Origin: Brassica napus
Lineage: Eukaryota > Streptophyta > Magnoliopsida > Brassicales > Brassicaceae
Direction: 5' to 3'
Length of the DNA stretch: 64,000 bases
NCBI RefSeq assembly: GCF_020379485.1
Contig: NC_063439.1
Span: 11,944,466-12,008,465 of the forward strand
Positions 47,852 through 61,678 of the stretch are shown here, in pieces (the first letter of the stretch is position 1; every line of letters begins with the position of its first letter). Both the position numbers and the translations under genes were made by a program. The notes under the pieces were generated by a model, which searched no databases, had not been told where the DNA came from, and was given only the letters and a program-made list of their open reading frames with translations.

Positions 47852-48265
47852 ATGGCTCCAAAAGCAGCAGAGAAGAAGCCCGTAGAGGAGAAAGCTCCGG
47901 CGGAGAAGAAACCGAAGGCCGGGAAGAAGCTGCCCAAGGAAGCAGGTGCAGGCGTTGACATGAAGAAGAAGAAGAAATCGAAGAAGAGCGTGGAGACGTA
48001 TAAGATTTACATCTTCAAGGTTCTGAAGCAGGTTCATCCAGATGTCGGAATCTCTAGTAAAGCCATGGGGATCATGAACAGTTTCATCAATGATATCTTC
48101 GAGAAGCTCGCTCAGGAATCGTCTAAACTCGCGAGGTACAACAAGAAGCCGACAATCACCTCGAGGGAGATTCAGACTGCTGTTAGGCTCGTTCTTCCAG
48201 GAGAGCTCGCCAAACACGCCGTCTCCGAAGGCACCAAGGCCGTCACTAAATTCACCAGCTCTTGA
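47852..48265 (+). CDS. Histone H2B
   Basis: The intronless gene encodes 137 residues. The N terminus is rich in Lys, Pro and Glu ([19 protein letters not shown]), and the histone fold starts at about residue 48 ([19 protein letters not shown]). The C terminus AVTKFTSS has the lysine (K133) that is mono-ubiquitinated in H2B during transcription. It forms dimers with H2A in nucleosomes. It lies 0.8 kb after ADF and corresponds in position to an Arabidopsis H2B gene (HTB9 or HTB11). Confidence 0.97.
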   Translation: MAPKAAEKKPVEEKAPAEKKPKAGKKLPKEAGAGVDMKKKKKSKKSVETYKIYIFKVLKQVHPDVGISSKAMGIMNSFINDIFEKLAQESSKLARYNKKPTITSREIQTAVRLVLPGELAKHAVSEGTKAVTKFTSS

Positions 48266-48477
48266 ACATCCAATCTAAATTAAGTTTCAGTTTCATTTCA
48301 ATCTCAGTTGTAATTAGTTCTATGAATCTGTTTGGAATCTAAAATGTTTGCGTTTTCGCACAATGCATGAAATTCGTATTTGAGTTCTTCAGATTAATTA
48401 TTGCTTTACCGAGAAATTTAGATTAAATCATTTCTCCAGAAACTAAAAAAATAAAGAAAACTTTTCTATAAAAGGAA

Positions 48478-48551
48478 TGGCTTCGCCCGGGTTCGAACCG
48501 GAGACCTTCAGTGTGTTAGACTGACGTGATAACCAACTACACCACGAAACC
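48478..48551 (-). tRNA. tRNA-Val (anticodon AAC)
   Basis: On the minus strand 74 bases fold as a complete cloverleaf. The acceptor stem is GGTTTCG with CGAAGCC, the D arm is GTGTAGTTGGTTATCAC, and the anticodon stem TCAGT/ACTGA encloses CTAACAC with anticodon AAC. The T loop is GGTTCGAACCC, and the discriminator base is A. CCA is not encoded, as usual in eukaryotes. A T-run follows within 8 bases for Pol III termination. There is no intron. Confidence 0.96.
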
Positions 48552-49581
48552 GTTTTGTTAAAGATGTGTTACACAAAAGAAAAAGTATTTAGTTGAATCT
48601 GGCTCTCGTCCTCCTCTACTTCTGATGCCTGCGAATATACACCAAAAGCAATTTAAAATAACATAAAGAACTTTTGATTCTTCTCAAAAGAGTCTAGCTA
48701 GTTTCCCTGGTTTTAGTATCTAGATGTCCTTAATTATGCTACATTTTACTTGAGAGAGCCAAATTAATGTTTTGATTCCACGTTCAGAATTGATTCGTTA
48801 GCTGTTCTATATAACCCGAGTTTGATCACAACACTGATCTCTTGCCCATTTTTCTTGATAGTTGATTACCTTAATCGTTTCTTAACAAAATAGAACAAAA
48901 TAGTTCTCATCGAGAAGACAGAATCAGAAAAGAAACAAGATAGTTCACAGTTAAAGTCACTGATTCTAAAATTTATGTGACCAGTTTTGTTTCTTAACGA
49001 GAAAACGCAGATTTCAAGCAGTCTTAAATGACTAGGAGTAGTAATGTTTGAGCGCCGGGCTAAAGGACTACGAACCTGTGTGAGCTGCTCAGAGTAAACA
49101 ACTCCTAAGCTACTTCTGATGATACTCATACGCACGACCAGCCAACTTCTGCTCTAGTGTCCAGTCTTAGCAGTTTTTAAGTGTGTAAAAGATACTTAGC
49201 AGGGAATGACAAGCAATACCATGAATCACCATCATTCATGCTTAGATTCAAAGATTTGAGAGCAGATTGTCTAACTCACTCACATGGTATATGTGGTGCT
49301 ATAACGGCCAGATCTCTCTCTCTCTCTCTCTCTCACCACAAACAGGCTTTGATGTGGGACGGAGACATCAAATTGAGCACGAAGTAGGTTGAGCAAGAGG
49401 GAGATAGAGATACAAGTTCGGAGCTCAATATCAGAGAATCATAAAACAATGTAACAGATAGTGATATAGTCAAATGTGAATTTCATATATTTTGATGATA
49501 CAAAACCATAAAGAGAAGCTGAAATGACTAAAGATAGAATCACATCTGAGATTTGATTTAACGAAAACAATTTTAAAAACC
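48552..49581. other. Intergenic between tRNA-Val and H4
   Basis: No gene is recognised. A CT microsatellite lies at 49313-49335. The H4 3' UTR lies just right of 49500. Confidence 0.55.
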
Positions 49582-49896
<315 letters not shown>

Positions 49897-49978
49897 TCAA
49901 CAACGCTAAATCTCAGATTTTCTCAAAGATCTTTTGTTTTGGTTTTGTGTATTAATGAGGAGAGCAATGGGGGCTGTA

Positions 49979-49985
49979 TTATATA
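49979..49985 (-). promoter_or_regulatory. TATA box of H4
   Basis: On the minus strand TATATAA lies about 86 bases before the ATG. Confidence 0.6.
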
Positions 49986-50051
49986 GTCGTAATGTAATCG
50001 CATGTGTTTATTATATCTCAATCCGGATGAATATTAATGATTATGTATTGG

Positions 50052-50096
50052 CCGTTGATTAAGTATTAATCAAACGGTCCTTACAGTCGATCCGCG
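50052..50096 (-). promoter_or_regulatory. H4 promoter: histone octamer and inverted CCGTTGATT pair
   Basis: The minus strand has CGCGGATC (50096-50089), the octamer known from plant histone H3/H4 promoters that drive S-phase expression. Next to it, CCGTTGATT (50052-50060) and AATCAAACGG (50068-50077) form an inverted pair like that before H2B. Confidence 0.75.
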
Positions 50097-50195
50097 TGAT
50101 ACACGAATCTCTTCAAAATGTTCTCCAAATTATAGCGGGAATATATTTTACGTTCTCTTCTTGCGTGTCTCTTTTCCCTCCTTTTCTTTCTGAAA

Positions 50196-51608
50196 CTAGA
50201 TTTTTTAACCGCGCGTAGCGCGGATAAGATATTATATGTATTTCTTAATTCTAAAAAAATAATGTATAATATTGTATTACATTATTTAAATAATATAAAA
50301 TAAGACTACATAACATAAATATATTTTTTAAATTTTATTTGTGAAAATCATTATGTTGTTTGATTGTTATACGTGATTCACATATTTGTATAGTTATTTG
50401 TGATAGATGAATAACTATATTTTTATTATCAGTAAATAATATATATTTATTATATAATATAAAAAAATAAAATTATTTACTTTTAAAACAAACTTGTCTC
50501 ATGTTGGGAACTAGGTGTAGACATATCATATTCGAATGAGACATTTTTATAGTTATCAATCTTCTTAACAGTCAAGAAATAAATCTGAATATCAAAACAA
50601 TATCTCATACGATCTCTTTGTGGAATAACTGCTCTGAAAATTTGAATTTTGGCATAAAAAAAACACTGGAAATTGATGTCCAGATGTGTTATCTAAGTTA
50701 GCTTTACAAAATACTATTCATAGTTCATATATCATTTATGTCCATCCTATTTTTTTGTCCATCCTTTCTTAAACATCTTGAAATAATTGATGCTAATTAA
50801 TAATAAACTTTTGGCTGGCAAAAAAAAATCAAATTTGTCTAATTATCGCTTAATTTGTCTAACTGATATATATATGTATTTCTCAATTCTAAAAATAATG
50901 TATGATATTGTATTACATTATTTAAAGAAAATAAAATAAGACTACCTAACATAAATATGTTTTTTAAATTTTCTTTATGGAAATCATTATGCTGTTTGAT
51001 TGTTGTACTTGATTCACATATTTGCATAGATATTTGTGATAGATGAATAACTATATTTTTATTATAAGTAAATAATATATATTTATTATATAATATAAGA
51101 AAAATGAAATTATTTACTTTTTAAACAAAGTTGCCTCATGTTGGGGATTCGGTTATAGACATATAATATTCGAAGAAGACATTTTCACAGTTATCAATCT
51201 TCTTAACAATCAAGAAACAAACGTGAATATCAAAACAATATCTCATACTATATTTTTATGGAATAACTGCTCTGAAGAAATTGAATTTAGGCATAAAAAA
51301 AGACTGGAAATGATGTGCAGATGTGTTATCTAAGTCAGCTTTACAAAGCACTACTATTCATAGTTCATATATCATTTAAGTCCATCCTTTTTTAAACATC
51401 TTGAAATAACTGATGCTAATTAATAATAAACTTTTGGCTCGCAAAAAAAATTTAAATTTGTCTAATTATCGCTTAAATATTTTATTAATATTGTCTAAGA
51501 ATCTTTCAATTGATATCATAGTTTAATTTTTATTGATTTTTTTGTTAATTTTAGAATTTTTTGTATTGAAGATTTTTTTCCATATTAAGTTTATATTTCT
51601 TTCACATA

Positions 51609-51640
<32 letters not shown>

Positions 51641-52665
51641 GTCATAAAAATTACCATCAAATCAGTTTTGCTTATTTATTATTTTGTTTTTAATGAAAAT
51701 ACACTTTTTAAATAATTTAATTTAAAATAAAATTATATATCAATTTGTTGTATTCTAACAATTTGATTGATTTAATTAATTTGCTTTGGTGGATAACTTA
51801 AAAAGTTTTCATATGAATCGGGAAAGCAAGCTTATGTTGTTATATTATATTTATTTGTGTATATGAAATCTATATATAATGCTAGTGTAATAAAGAAAGA
51901 AAATTATTTTTTTGTAACTTCAAAAAGATACATTATTACAATTTGAAATTATTAAAAATTGAATAAAATGGTAATTAATTAAATCTAGTTATTTTTTTTA
52001 TCTTGTTTAGTTGGATTCTCATGAAAAGAAATCGATAGGTTAAACACATGTTTTAAAATTTGTTGTGTTATTGTTTTGTGTATAAATTACAAAACATATT
52101 GAATTGATATATTTAATTATTGCACCCTTAAATAATATTTTATTAAGACATTAGAGAACTATGTTTTGAGTTGTTTTGTCAAAATTGTATAAAAATCTAT
52201 GCTTTTTCATATTTGTCACGAAAATTTTTATGTTAAACTTAGTTTTACAAAATTCTTAAATTTTTTACGAAAACAAAAATCTATGATTTTTCATATTTGT
52301 CAATGTTCTCACACTTTCAAAGAATATATTAGCTTAGTCACTTACTTATTTTTTTTTACAAAACAAAGTATCAGAGTCTTGAAAGTTGAATCCATATTAT
52401 TGTAAATGTACATAAGAGTTTGTGATTACATATTTAGTGATTCTTGTATATGTGTCCAAGAAAGTTTCAATGGCTTAGTGGTATCTGCCGTATATTTATG
52501 TCATACTAACCCGGGTTTGATCGTTTCCTTTGCATTGTTTTTTCATATTTTACAAAAAAATAAATGAGATGACGTGGCAACTTCGGACTCTCTGATTGGA
52601 CGATTTTTTGTGCCTACGTGGACACTTTTAGAGGAACTTATATATCCCTTTTAGTATAGTATAGA
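50196..52665 (-). mobile_element. Non-autonomous Helitron (minus strand) with internal duplication
   Basis: On the minus strand it begins TCTATACTATACTAAAAGGG at 52665, a common Helitron 5' start. It ends with hairpin CCGCGC/GCGCGG (50209-50223), an A/T stretch and CTAG at 50199-50196, between A and T. Two copies of a block of about 640 bases lie in tandem at 50230-50866 and 50867-51480. No RepHel coding sequence is present. A tRNA-like A/B-box sequence lies at 52468-52525. Confidence 0.8.
50230..51480. repeat. Tandem duplication inside the Helitron
   Basis: TGTATTTCTTAATTCTAAAA at about 50237 recurs at about 50874 with small changes, and the match continues to AATAATAAACTTTTGGCT at about 50800 and 51422. 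The two blocks differ by scattered substitutions. Confidence 0.85.
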
Positions 52666-53248
52666 TACACGCCGTTTAAGTTTGACTAGACATTGTCGTT
52701 TTTGTTGTGGTATGTTCGGTATCTTTCTACCGTGTAAAATATCACTGCAAAAAACTTAAGTAAGACCACACTCCCAATAATAAAACAGTTCAAGTTAAAG
52801 CAGTAAAAATCATGTAAATTATGAAAAATAAAATAAGTCAAGTGTAGATCAGACATATGAAGATCAAGTAGTTTATTATAATTTAAATATTAAAACAGTT
52901 TAAATAAAGCATACCATATATCTAAATTAAAAATTACAAGAAAAATCAAAACGCAAAATACATAAATACAATACATAAACAAAACTATAGAAGTGTGGAT
53001 GAGAATTAGACATATATTATAGAAATATAACTTAAATGAATGTAATTCAAATTACCTTAAAGAAAGGATGATAATTAGATAAGATTTTTTCTGTTATTAA
53101 AGTAGTAAGTAAAGTGGAATGCAAATGTGGTGATTTATAGAAGAAAAAAAATGTATTTTAAAATAAATTATTAAGAAAATAGTATTGTCCAACAATAAAA
53201 CTAATGGGTGAACAACATCAATTTTTATGCAGGATAGATGTATTCATG
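52666..53248. other. Intergenic, AT-rich
   Basis: Nothing recognised. Confidence 0.5.
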
Positions 53249-53256
53249 CTATATGT

Positions 53257-53909
53257 AAGGGTGGACGTTCGAGTATCCAATCGGGTTCGGTTCAGATCTA
53301 TTCGGGTTACGGGTTTTCGAGTTCAATGATTTCAGTCTCATTTGGATATTTCTAATTTTGGTTCGGATTCGGTTTGGATCTTTGCGAGTTCGGTTCGGAT
53401 AACCCATTTAATTTTTTTTAATTTTTTTAAAAACTCATTATATGCTTAAAAGTTCTCAAAATCTATAAACAAAATAATACATTACATATAAATTTGAATA
53501 AAACATGTCAAAATACATAAAATTAACATATAAATTGGTTGGTTTGAATATTTGGATAGAGAATCAATAGATATTTCAAGTATTTTTGGTGTGTTTGAGT
53601 ATATTTTAGCTATTTTAAACATTTACTTTTGATTATTTGTATATATTTTCAAGTATTTTCAACAAATTATAAGTATCTTATATATTTTGGATTTTTCATA
53701 TACATTAAATCTAAAAATATTTAATATATGTAGATGTATAAATATATGTCGGAAACTACATTCGGGTACCCGAAATACTCCGGATCGGGTCGGGGTCGGT
53801 TTTTTAGATACCAAAATTTTAAACCTGTTCGGATATTTAATCAATTTTGGTTGGGTTCGGTACAACTTTTTCGGATAAGGTTCGGTTCGGTTCTTCGGAT
53901 TCGAGTAGC
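53257..53909. mobile_element. hAT-like non-autonomous element rich in TTCGG repeats
   Basis: An 8-base duplication CTATATGT (53249-53256 and 53910-53917) flanks 653 bases. Both ends are rich in TTCGGGT/ACCCGAA text (53257-53410 and 53750-53905), which gives imperfect inverted arms, with an AT-rich centre. No coding frame is credible. The exact terminal repeats are degenerate. Confidence 0.65.
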
Positions 53910-53917
53910 CTATATGT

Positions 53918-56391
53918 GTGTATTTTTGTCGGGCTATATGTATTAAAAAAACACACAAAATTTTGTGATGTCTTTCTATTAAGGTAGTGATTGAAACTTA
54001 TTTACGGAGCATATTTGTAATAATAAGTTCGCAATTTATCAAGTGTCACCAATCATCAATTTTTGTTTGTTCTATATTAGAATGAACCACACTTACTTTT
54101 TGACCCGCTCAATTATGATGTGGTTTTGTGTTCTGTGTGCGTTTTTCTTAATTTACTAATATTTATTATAATTATCTGATTTAAAATATTTTAATGCATT
54201 TTTATAATATATGTTACTAATTGTTCAATCAAGATACTATAAAATCATATTATTTAAATAATATTTTCATCACCTTCTAATATTTTTTTTGTTTTTTTTG
54301 TTTGAATGTAAAAATATTATAGAATTTATTATAAATTACTTTTATAAAAACCTGAAATAGTACTTATTAAAGTAATTTAATATTGTGATGCAGTTTAACT
54401 GCAGTTTGTATAAGAGAAACACACACTACGAAACAACTGCATAATACATCTAATAAAATTTTATAAATATAATATATATTTTAAAAAAATTATATGCATC
54501 TGAAACATGAAATTCAATATGCTGTTAGTGAGACTTTTTAGCCAATATCTTAATTTATTTTAAATTTTATAATTGTGTTATTTGTTTAAAAAATAATAAT
54601 TTAAGTTTGTTATTTAAAAATTAAAATGTGGTTAAATCAATATCAAAACTTTACTATTGAATCGTTATTATATAAATTTCAAAATAATATATCATGTTTT
54701 TGTTGGTGTATAGACTGTCAAAGTTGTGTTCGTTGTCATTTAAAAAAAATTAAATAAATTATAATATGTATTATAGTTTGAAGATAAAATATTTTTTGGT
54801 TTTTGTTTAAACACCAAAAAATTGAAAAATATACAAGATCATATTTTCCATATCCTCTAAAAGGTCAAATAGAAAATATGAAAAGTTGATTGCATATGTT
54901 TTTTCAATTAATCAATAACAATAAACTTTGTTGAAAAAAGCAATAACATTAAAATAAGATAGAAAAAATCAAGGAGTAGTTGCATATTTATTATTTTGTA
55001 GTATTTAATAGTTATAAATAAATAAATAAGTCTACACTATTCGTTTTCAATTGTGGTTTTTTAACATGTGTCCTGCAGTCCATTTTTATTTTAATTTTAA
55101 ATTATTATTTTTACAAAAGTGGCAATAGAAAAATATTTGAATGTCATCATATATTTGTCCATGTGGTGCGTTTCTTTTGTCCCACTTTTAACATTCAGAA
55201 CCATAAACTAGGTTATAAAAATTTGGATACCTATTTAGTTGTTAGTTTGGTTCTAGTTCAGTTTTGGTTTCTGGATTTTAGACATATAAGACATGCTTGG
55301 GTAATTTATAATATCCAAATTTGAATTGAACTATATATTTTTGGTTCTGTTCTTCGGTTCTGGATATATGTGCTCAGTCTAATCTTCCTATACGAATAAA
55401 AATATTATATTTGTTAAAATAATCTTATATATATATATATATTAATTTATACATAAAATTTAATTTGTATTTAAATTTAACTTATTTTTAAAAACTTGTA
55501 ATGGTCAAACCATGACTCGTTGTCTAGTCGGCTACGAGTTGTGTTAAAAACTCGTCAGATTGATGATATTATTCAATTTTTGAAAACAGGATAGGATCGA
55601 TCGGTTGAACCGTAACTTATTTCTCTATTCAATTACATGTTGTGTTAAAATTTGTATTCTGAGTCAAACCGGGGGAAATGGTGAATCAAAGAGTTATTGA
55701 ACCAAATACCACAAAAACAAATCAATTCATGTATATTCATATCTAAATATTTCAGGGGATCAAATTTTTAATTGATATTGAATTTGTAAAATATAATTTA
55801 TATTCTAAATCATTTTATTATATTTAATTTAAGTAAAAATATTAAAATATTTACAAAATTTTCAATTTGTATTTTTATTTCAAAAGAATTTAGTAGTTAA
55901 ATTTAACAAAAAATAAATATAAATCATAATTTTTATTCCAAATTAATATAAATATTTAAGATTATAAAATATTATGACAATGTCACTAAGTAAACAAATT
56001 TAATTTCAAACCATATTAATATATTTATTATACATTCTATTTCATATCAAAACCACAATACTAATTTTCCTATAAAATCCACACTTACCTTCCAAACCAC
56101 ATGAACCTTAATTCCGTACCGCTTATATTATCAAATTTTCGGTTACCATTCAGACCTTATGTATTACAAAAACATAAAAAGACGTATAGTGATTTTATGC
56201 AGAAAAACATTGTGTCCATATAATCTACATTTTTAATTTTTACTTTCAAAATTTAAGATTAAGGGTTTGTATGGAAAGAGAAATTAAAAATGATTATTTT
56301 ACCAACACATAGCATCCATCTACAACTTACCATTCAATAAAAAGTTTTTTTTTAACTGCGTGTGTTCCACTTTTTTAAGAAAGCGATGTAC
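53918..56391. other. Intergenic, AT-rich, probable transposon remains
   Basis: Text of the type TTTGGTTCTAGTTCAGTTTTGG at 55240-55390 resembles decayed hAT-like elements as at 53257, but no duplication was found. No gene is seen. Confidence 0.4.
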
Positions 56392-56399
56392 ATTATAGG

Positions 56400-56916
56400 T
56401 AGGGTTGGGTTACTGGTCAAATCCGTCCCGCTGATCCGCAGGTTTCAAATTATTTTTTGTCAAAAAATATGACCCACACAACCCGTGAACAAATATATAT
56501 ATACCCGCATCCGCCCAGCTTAATTCTAGGGGTAATCTGCGAGACCCACATGTTATTTTTTTAAAAATATTTTTTTTTTAATACTTCTTAAAAAATACTG
56601 TAAATAATATATTTATAATTAAAATTTTATATTTTATATTTTTTATAATTTATAATTATTATTTTTAAAATTCCCGTATTTTTCTAAAATATATACTTTT
56701 TTACAAAAAAAACATTTATTTATTTATTTTTATTTAAAACAATTGCGGGTTGGCGGGTACCCACAATTCAAAATCCACCAACGACATCCGCCCCGTATAA
56801 AATATTGATAACACGCTCCCGCAAATCGATTTTTTTTAATTGCTCGACCCGCACCCGCCCCACGGCGGGTCAAACAGGGCGAGATCCGTGGGTTAAAACT
56901 CAAATTTCCAGGCCTA
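56400..56916. mobile_element. hAT-like non-autonomous element
   Basis: Flanks ATTATAGG (56392-56399) and ATTAGAGG (56917-56924) form an 8-base duplication with one mismatch. The ends are TAGGGTTGGGTTA and, in reverse complement, TAGGCCTGGAAAT. GC-rich arms with CCCGC motifs surround an AT-rich centre. No coding sequence is present. Confidence 0.6.
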
Positions 56917-56924
56917 ATTAGAGG

Positions 56925-58513
56925 TCAGTTTTTGACTTTTATTACACAATAGATCACTTTGTGCTACTTGAGTAGTTTTAGGTGGTTTAAGACCTTGCTG
57001 TCCCTAGAAAAGTGTAACCATAAACCTTTTTGAATGATTTACACTTTATAGAGAATATATTTCTAGTAATGTATTTTTATAACTAAAACCAAATAATTGT
57101 TAACTACCTTAACTAATCTAACCATAATGGTCTCACATTTCGCCACCTGCATTATCTCTCACCTCTCTTTGTTCATCACCAAGGTGTTTTTCTTCATGTC
57201 GAGAAATATGTCATGCTTCTTCCTTTTTTATTGTAAATCACATTTTTTCTGCAAATCATTTCTTTTTGCCATAGTAGCTTCCTCTTCTCTTTAATTTTCT
57301 ATATCATTAACTTACTTTTTCTGATTGCAGATATCTATTGGTCCAAAAAATCAATATAGCTGATCTGATTTCTCGCTTTTTGCTTCCTAGATATGTGACG
57401 AAGTAGACACATAAAAAGTAGCGGTAAATCGGTGGTGTCATCGACACATCTTTTCCAATTTGATCACGTCTTTGGTTAGGCTGTATAAGAAATAAATTGA
57501 TGAGAAAACAAATGAAAGAGAAACTAAATTTTGCTTGTTTTTGGATGAAATCGGATAATATATACAATATTAGTAAGTTTTGGGGATAAACACACACAAA
57601 AATAAAGGTTTAATGAAGAAAATCAATGCCTCCTTCGAAAAAGAGTTACATAAACGTTGGAAGCCCTAAAATAAAGATGGTGATTTTTAATATATAATTG
57701 TCACTCTTTGAAAATATTAAAATAAGAAAAATTTAGCCACTGTGAATCGAAGTCGGGACTATAGAGACTGAAGCCAGCCAAGTAATCAGTAAACCACTCA
57801 TACTTAATTAATTGATTACATACACGTAAACATCATATTATAATCATTTTTTATTAAAATAAACGTTGTATTGGTCCGTTATTTTGTTGTTTGAATATGT
57901 ATACAAGTAGTACAAAATTTGTTGGTTTTAAGGATATAAACTTGGTTGTGCATATGTGTTTTATTATTATGTAATGTGTAGTACACTTTGGATGTTTTGG
58001 TATGTTATATATCTGTAATTTTGTTATTAAGTAAACAAATTGTAAAACATCCTTGTTTCTATAAGCAAACAAATTGTGTATTGCATTTATGTTTTATTTT
58101 GTGTACATCATGTTTTGTACACAAAGACATTGGATGTGTATATAATGTTATTGTACACATGTACATGTGAGACTTGTGAAAAATGAAAAAGGGAAAAAAC
58201 CTTTATAGGAAAGCATGTGAATGTCTGGTTTACGTGAAATGAGGAGTTTTCATGTTTGTGAATAAAACTTATTTTAGATCTTGATACTATAGGTCTTGAG
58301 ATTTTTTTTCTTTTATATTCTTGGTATATGTGTGTACATGTGTACAATTTCTGTTGTGTACATAATTTTGTTGGTGTACACATACAAATTTTATATTCTT
58401 GGTACACATATACAAATGTATTATTAAACAAAACTGAAGAGTAAATTCATGATTTAAACGATCTATCTGATAAGTATGCAGATACCATTACCAACAAAAA
58501 AACATAGTTATAT
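56925..58513. other. Intergenic, AT-rich
   Basis: No gene is recognised. Repeated GTGTACA-type words occur at 57950-58400. Confidence 0.45.
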
Positions 58514-59120
58514 GACATGATTGGGGTTAATGGCTTATTCCCCTATGAACTTAGCCGTCCATGCTTTTTCACACACTAACTTTTAGATTATGTCAAAACC
58601 CACACAAACTATTCTTTTTTTTTGAAATACCTACACAGACTTTCAATTTTAATCTAACTTCCACAAAACCATAAACGGTGTTACAAAGCCGTTAATGATG
58701 TATCTGATCTAGTTAAATTTCTCATTTATTTCTGGTTTAACCAAGAATAATAAAACGCCGTCGTTTTAGTCTTCTTCTTTAATTGGGATTTTTTTAAATC
58801 AGAATTAGGGTTCCTAGTAACGATCTAGAGAACAGAGGGAACGATGCAAATCGTGATTGAAAATTTTCTGTAGAGTGAAGGTAATTCTCATCGGTATTTT
58901 CGTTAGCCAGAGACGTAATTTTGCGATTGGTGGATTGTGAAGTTTTGAGATTGGTGGACTGTGAAGAGACAGAGTTCGAGAATGAGGTTAGTGGACTTTG
59001 TTTTTCTCTGAAATTCTATGAACTGGGTTGGTTGTGTTACTTTCGTTTTGATGGCCTCACTTTTATTTTTGCAGTAGCGACATATTTTTGGAGTGTGAAA
59101 CAGAGAGACACGACACAGAG

Positions 59121-61303
59121 ATGGAGGAAGATGAGAGAGATAGGACTCCATGTGATTTGAAAGTAAGAGTTGAGAGAAATGTGAGGGATTTTGTAGACGA
59201 AGATGTTGATTTGTTTGCTACACCTGTCGGCTCAGATGATGAAGATGATAATGAAGGAGATGGCTACTTGACATACAAGAAAGGCAGTGGTGAGCTTCGG
59301 TTAAGACAAGCCTTTGATAGTTTACATGCTTTCAAGCAGGCGATGGTAGATTATGTGTTAAAATATGGTTGGAATGTGAAGTATATCCGCTGGGATAAAG
59401 ACAAATCTGAACTCAAATGTGCTAGTGAAGCAGAAGAAGGAGAGGAAGCTTGTATGTGGAGGATATACTGCTCCTATGAAGCACCATTGCAAAAATGGAT
59501 GGTTAAAGTGTAAGTGAAGGATCATAGTTGCAGTAAAAGTGGATACTCAAGGCTGATTACACAAGAAGTCATTGCAAAATTGTTCATAAATGATCTTAGG
59601 GTTGATCCCAAGATAAAGCCGAAGGAGATTTTGGCAGATATTCAGAAGCGTTGGGATTTGACTGCAACCATAGATCAATGTAGAAACGGAAAGAAAAGGG
59701 CTTTAGAAATGATCCAAGAGGAGCATGATCTACAATTTTGAACGCTTAGAGATTACCGGCTTGAGCTGTTAGAGTAAGTGTGTTTCATGTTTTTTTTTTT
59801 TTTTTGTAGTTTCATGAACTATTTATACTTATTATTTGTTTGTTTTACAAGGTCAAATGAGGACTCAACGGTTGAGCTCGAGACACTCTACGGAGATGAT
59901 GATGAAGATGTTTTCTATAGATTTTATGTCTGTTTTTCTGCATTGAAAAAGACTTGGTGCGCCCACTGCCGACCTATATTTGGTCTTGATGCATGCTTCC
60001 TCAAGTGCACAACAAAGGGTCAGTTGTTAGCAGCAGTTGGCAGAGATGCAAAAAACCAGATGTTTCCTATAGCTTGGGCTGTTGTTGAGGTGGAGAGTGA
60101 AGACAATTGGGTCTGGTTCATTGAGAAGTTGCAGGTAGATTTAAATCTTCATGATGGTGAAGGCTTCACAGTCATATCAGATAGACAAAAGGTAAAATAA
60201 CCTATTTTAGTTTTGTTATCTTAGTATGAGGATATAAACGAAATTGTTCTTCATTTACAGGGCCTACTTAATGCCGTTTCAAATCTCTTGCCAATGGTTG
60301 AGCACAGGATGTGTGCAAGACACATTTACGCTAACTTAAAGAAGAACCATCCACATAGGACTGACATGAAAGGAAAATTTTGGAAGGTCGCTAAGAGCTA
60401 CAACATTGCACAATACAACAAGAGGCTGGATCAGGTGAAGGCATATAACATGAGTGTATATGATTCAATGATGATGAAGAATCCCAAAAACTGCAGCCTC
60501 GCCTTCTTTACTACTTCCTCTATGTGTGACGACGTAAGCAACAACATATCTGAGTCTTTTAATCATGCAGTTGACCCTGCTAGAGCAATGCCACTAGTGG
60601 AAATGCTGGAAACAATTCGCAGTAGAGCTATGTTGCGCATTGAGGCAAGGAAGTTGATATCAAAGAGTCATAGAGGAAAGTTCAGTATTAAAGCAATGGA
60701 AAAAGTCAGTGAAGAGCAAAAAAAATCCGGCGCTGCACAATATATCCTTGCGGAAATGATGTATCTGAGGTGAGTGAGAAAAATACTGCATACAAAACAA
60801 AAATGCTTGAGTGAAGTTGCACTTGTCGAAAGTGGGAAATGTCGGGATTACCTTATCGTCATGCTTTGAAAATTATTTCTGTAAAAAAGCGCAAGCAAGA
60901 AGATTATATGGCTGACTGTTACCTCACCTCGACATGGAGAAAGCAATATGAAACACCCATTGAAGCTGTCTGTGGGATAACTTTTTGGGAAAAATCAGAA
61001 GATGCAAGGATTATTCCACCACCAACAGCACCTGAACAATCAAGAGGACGGAGGAAGATTCCTAAGCGGATAAAAGGGAGGAACGAATCTCCTAGCAAGA
61101 AGAAGACTAAGGATAGGAATGAGTCACCTTCAAAGGTTTCAAGGGAGAGAAGGATCATTCATTGTGGTAGATGTGGAGAAGGTGGACATAACTCAAGGAA
61201 GTGTGCAAATGTTGGAGTTCCAATTCAAAGACCCCCCAAAAAGAAGAATGTAACACAAGGTGAAGGATCAAGTCAACAACCACAAAGTCTAGTGTTCGAA
61301 TAA
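59121..61303 (+). pseudogene. MULE transposase, decayed
   Basis: Segments in order: an acidic N terminus (from 59121), a MuDR-like N-terminal region (LRQAFDSLHAFKQAMVDYVLKYG), then HSCSKSG and a helical region. The DDE MULE core (about 59850-60773) has GLDACFLK (Asp at 59988) and ISDRQK (Asp at 60180), with an intron at 60192-60260. A SWIM finger follows, then a basic region and a CCHC knuckle CGRCGEGGHNSRKC. Breaks: TAA at 59511-59513, TGA with nearby indels at about 59739, loss of a clean donor at 59774, TGA before the SWIM finger at about 60813, and a SWIM cysteine changed to tyrosine (GLPYRHA). It cannot be made whole by splicing alone. Confidence 0.88.
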
Positions 61304-61678
61304 CAAGGCAGCTTCATGGTTTCTAAATTTGATTATGGCTTTTTTTTTTTGGTTTGATTTAAAGCTTTCTTTTGTTTGTTTTAAGACTTCATGTGGATTA
61401 TTTTAACGCTTCACGGTTTCTGAATTAGGTTTTATTTTGAGGATGTTATGAAATGGTCAGTGTAGTGCCTATTAAGTTCTACATAATGAAACAGTTCTAG
61501 ATTTATATTACAAGTGGTCATAGCCACCAAAGTACATCACCACAACACTAAAATAGTTCCAAAAGCCATAGCCGCCTATTTTACATTACAGAAAAACCTC
61601 CATCATCCCTCTTAACCATACCCGTTTAACAATACAGAAACACCTCCATGTTCTCTCCATCTCCAACACTTAGCTGCA

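Noticed and set aside
57850..58435. GTGTACA-rich segment as a regulatory array
   Set aside because: Words are irregularly spaced in AT-rich sequence and no nearby gene is present.
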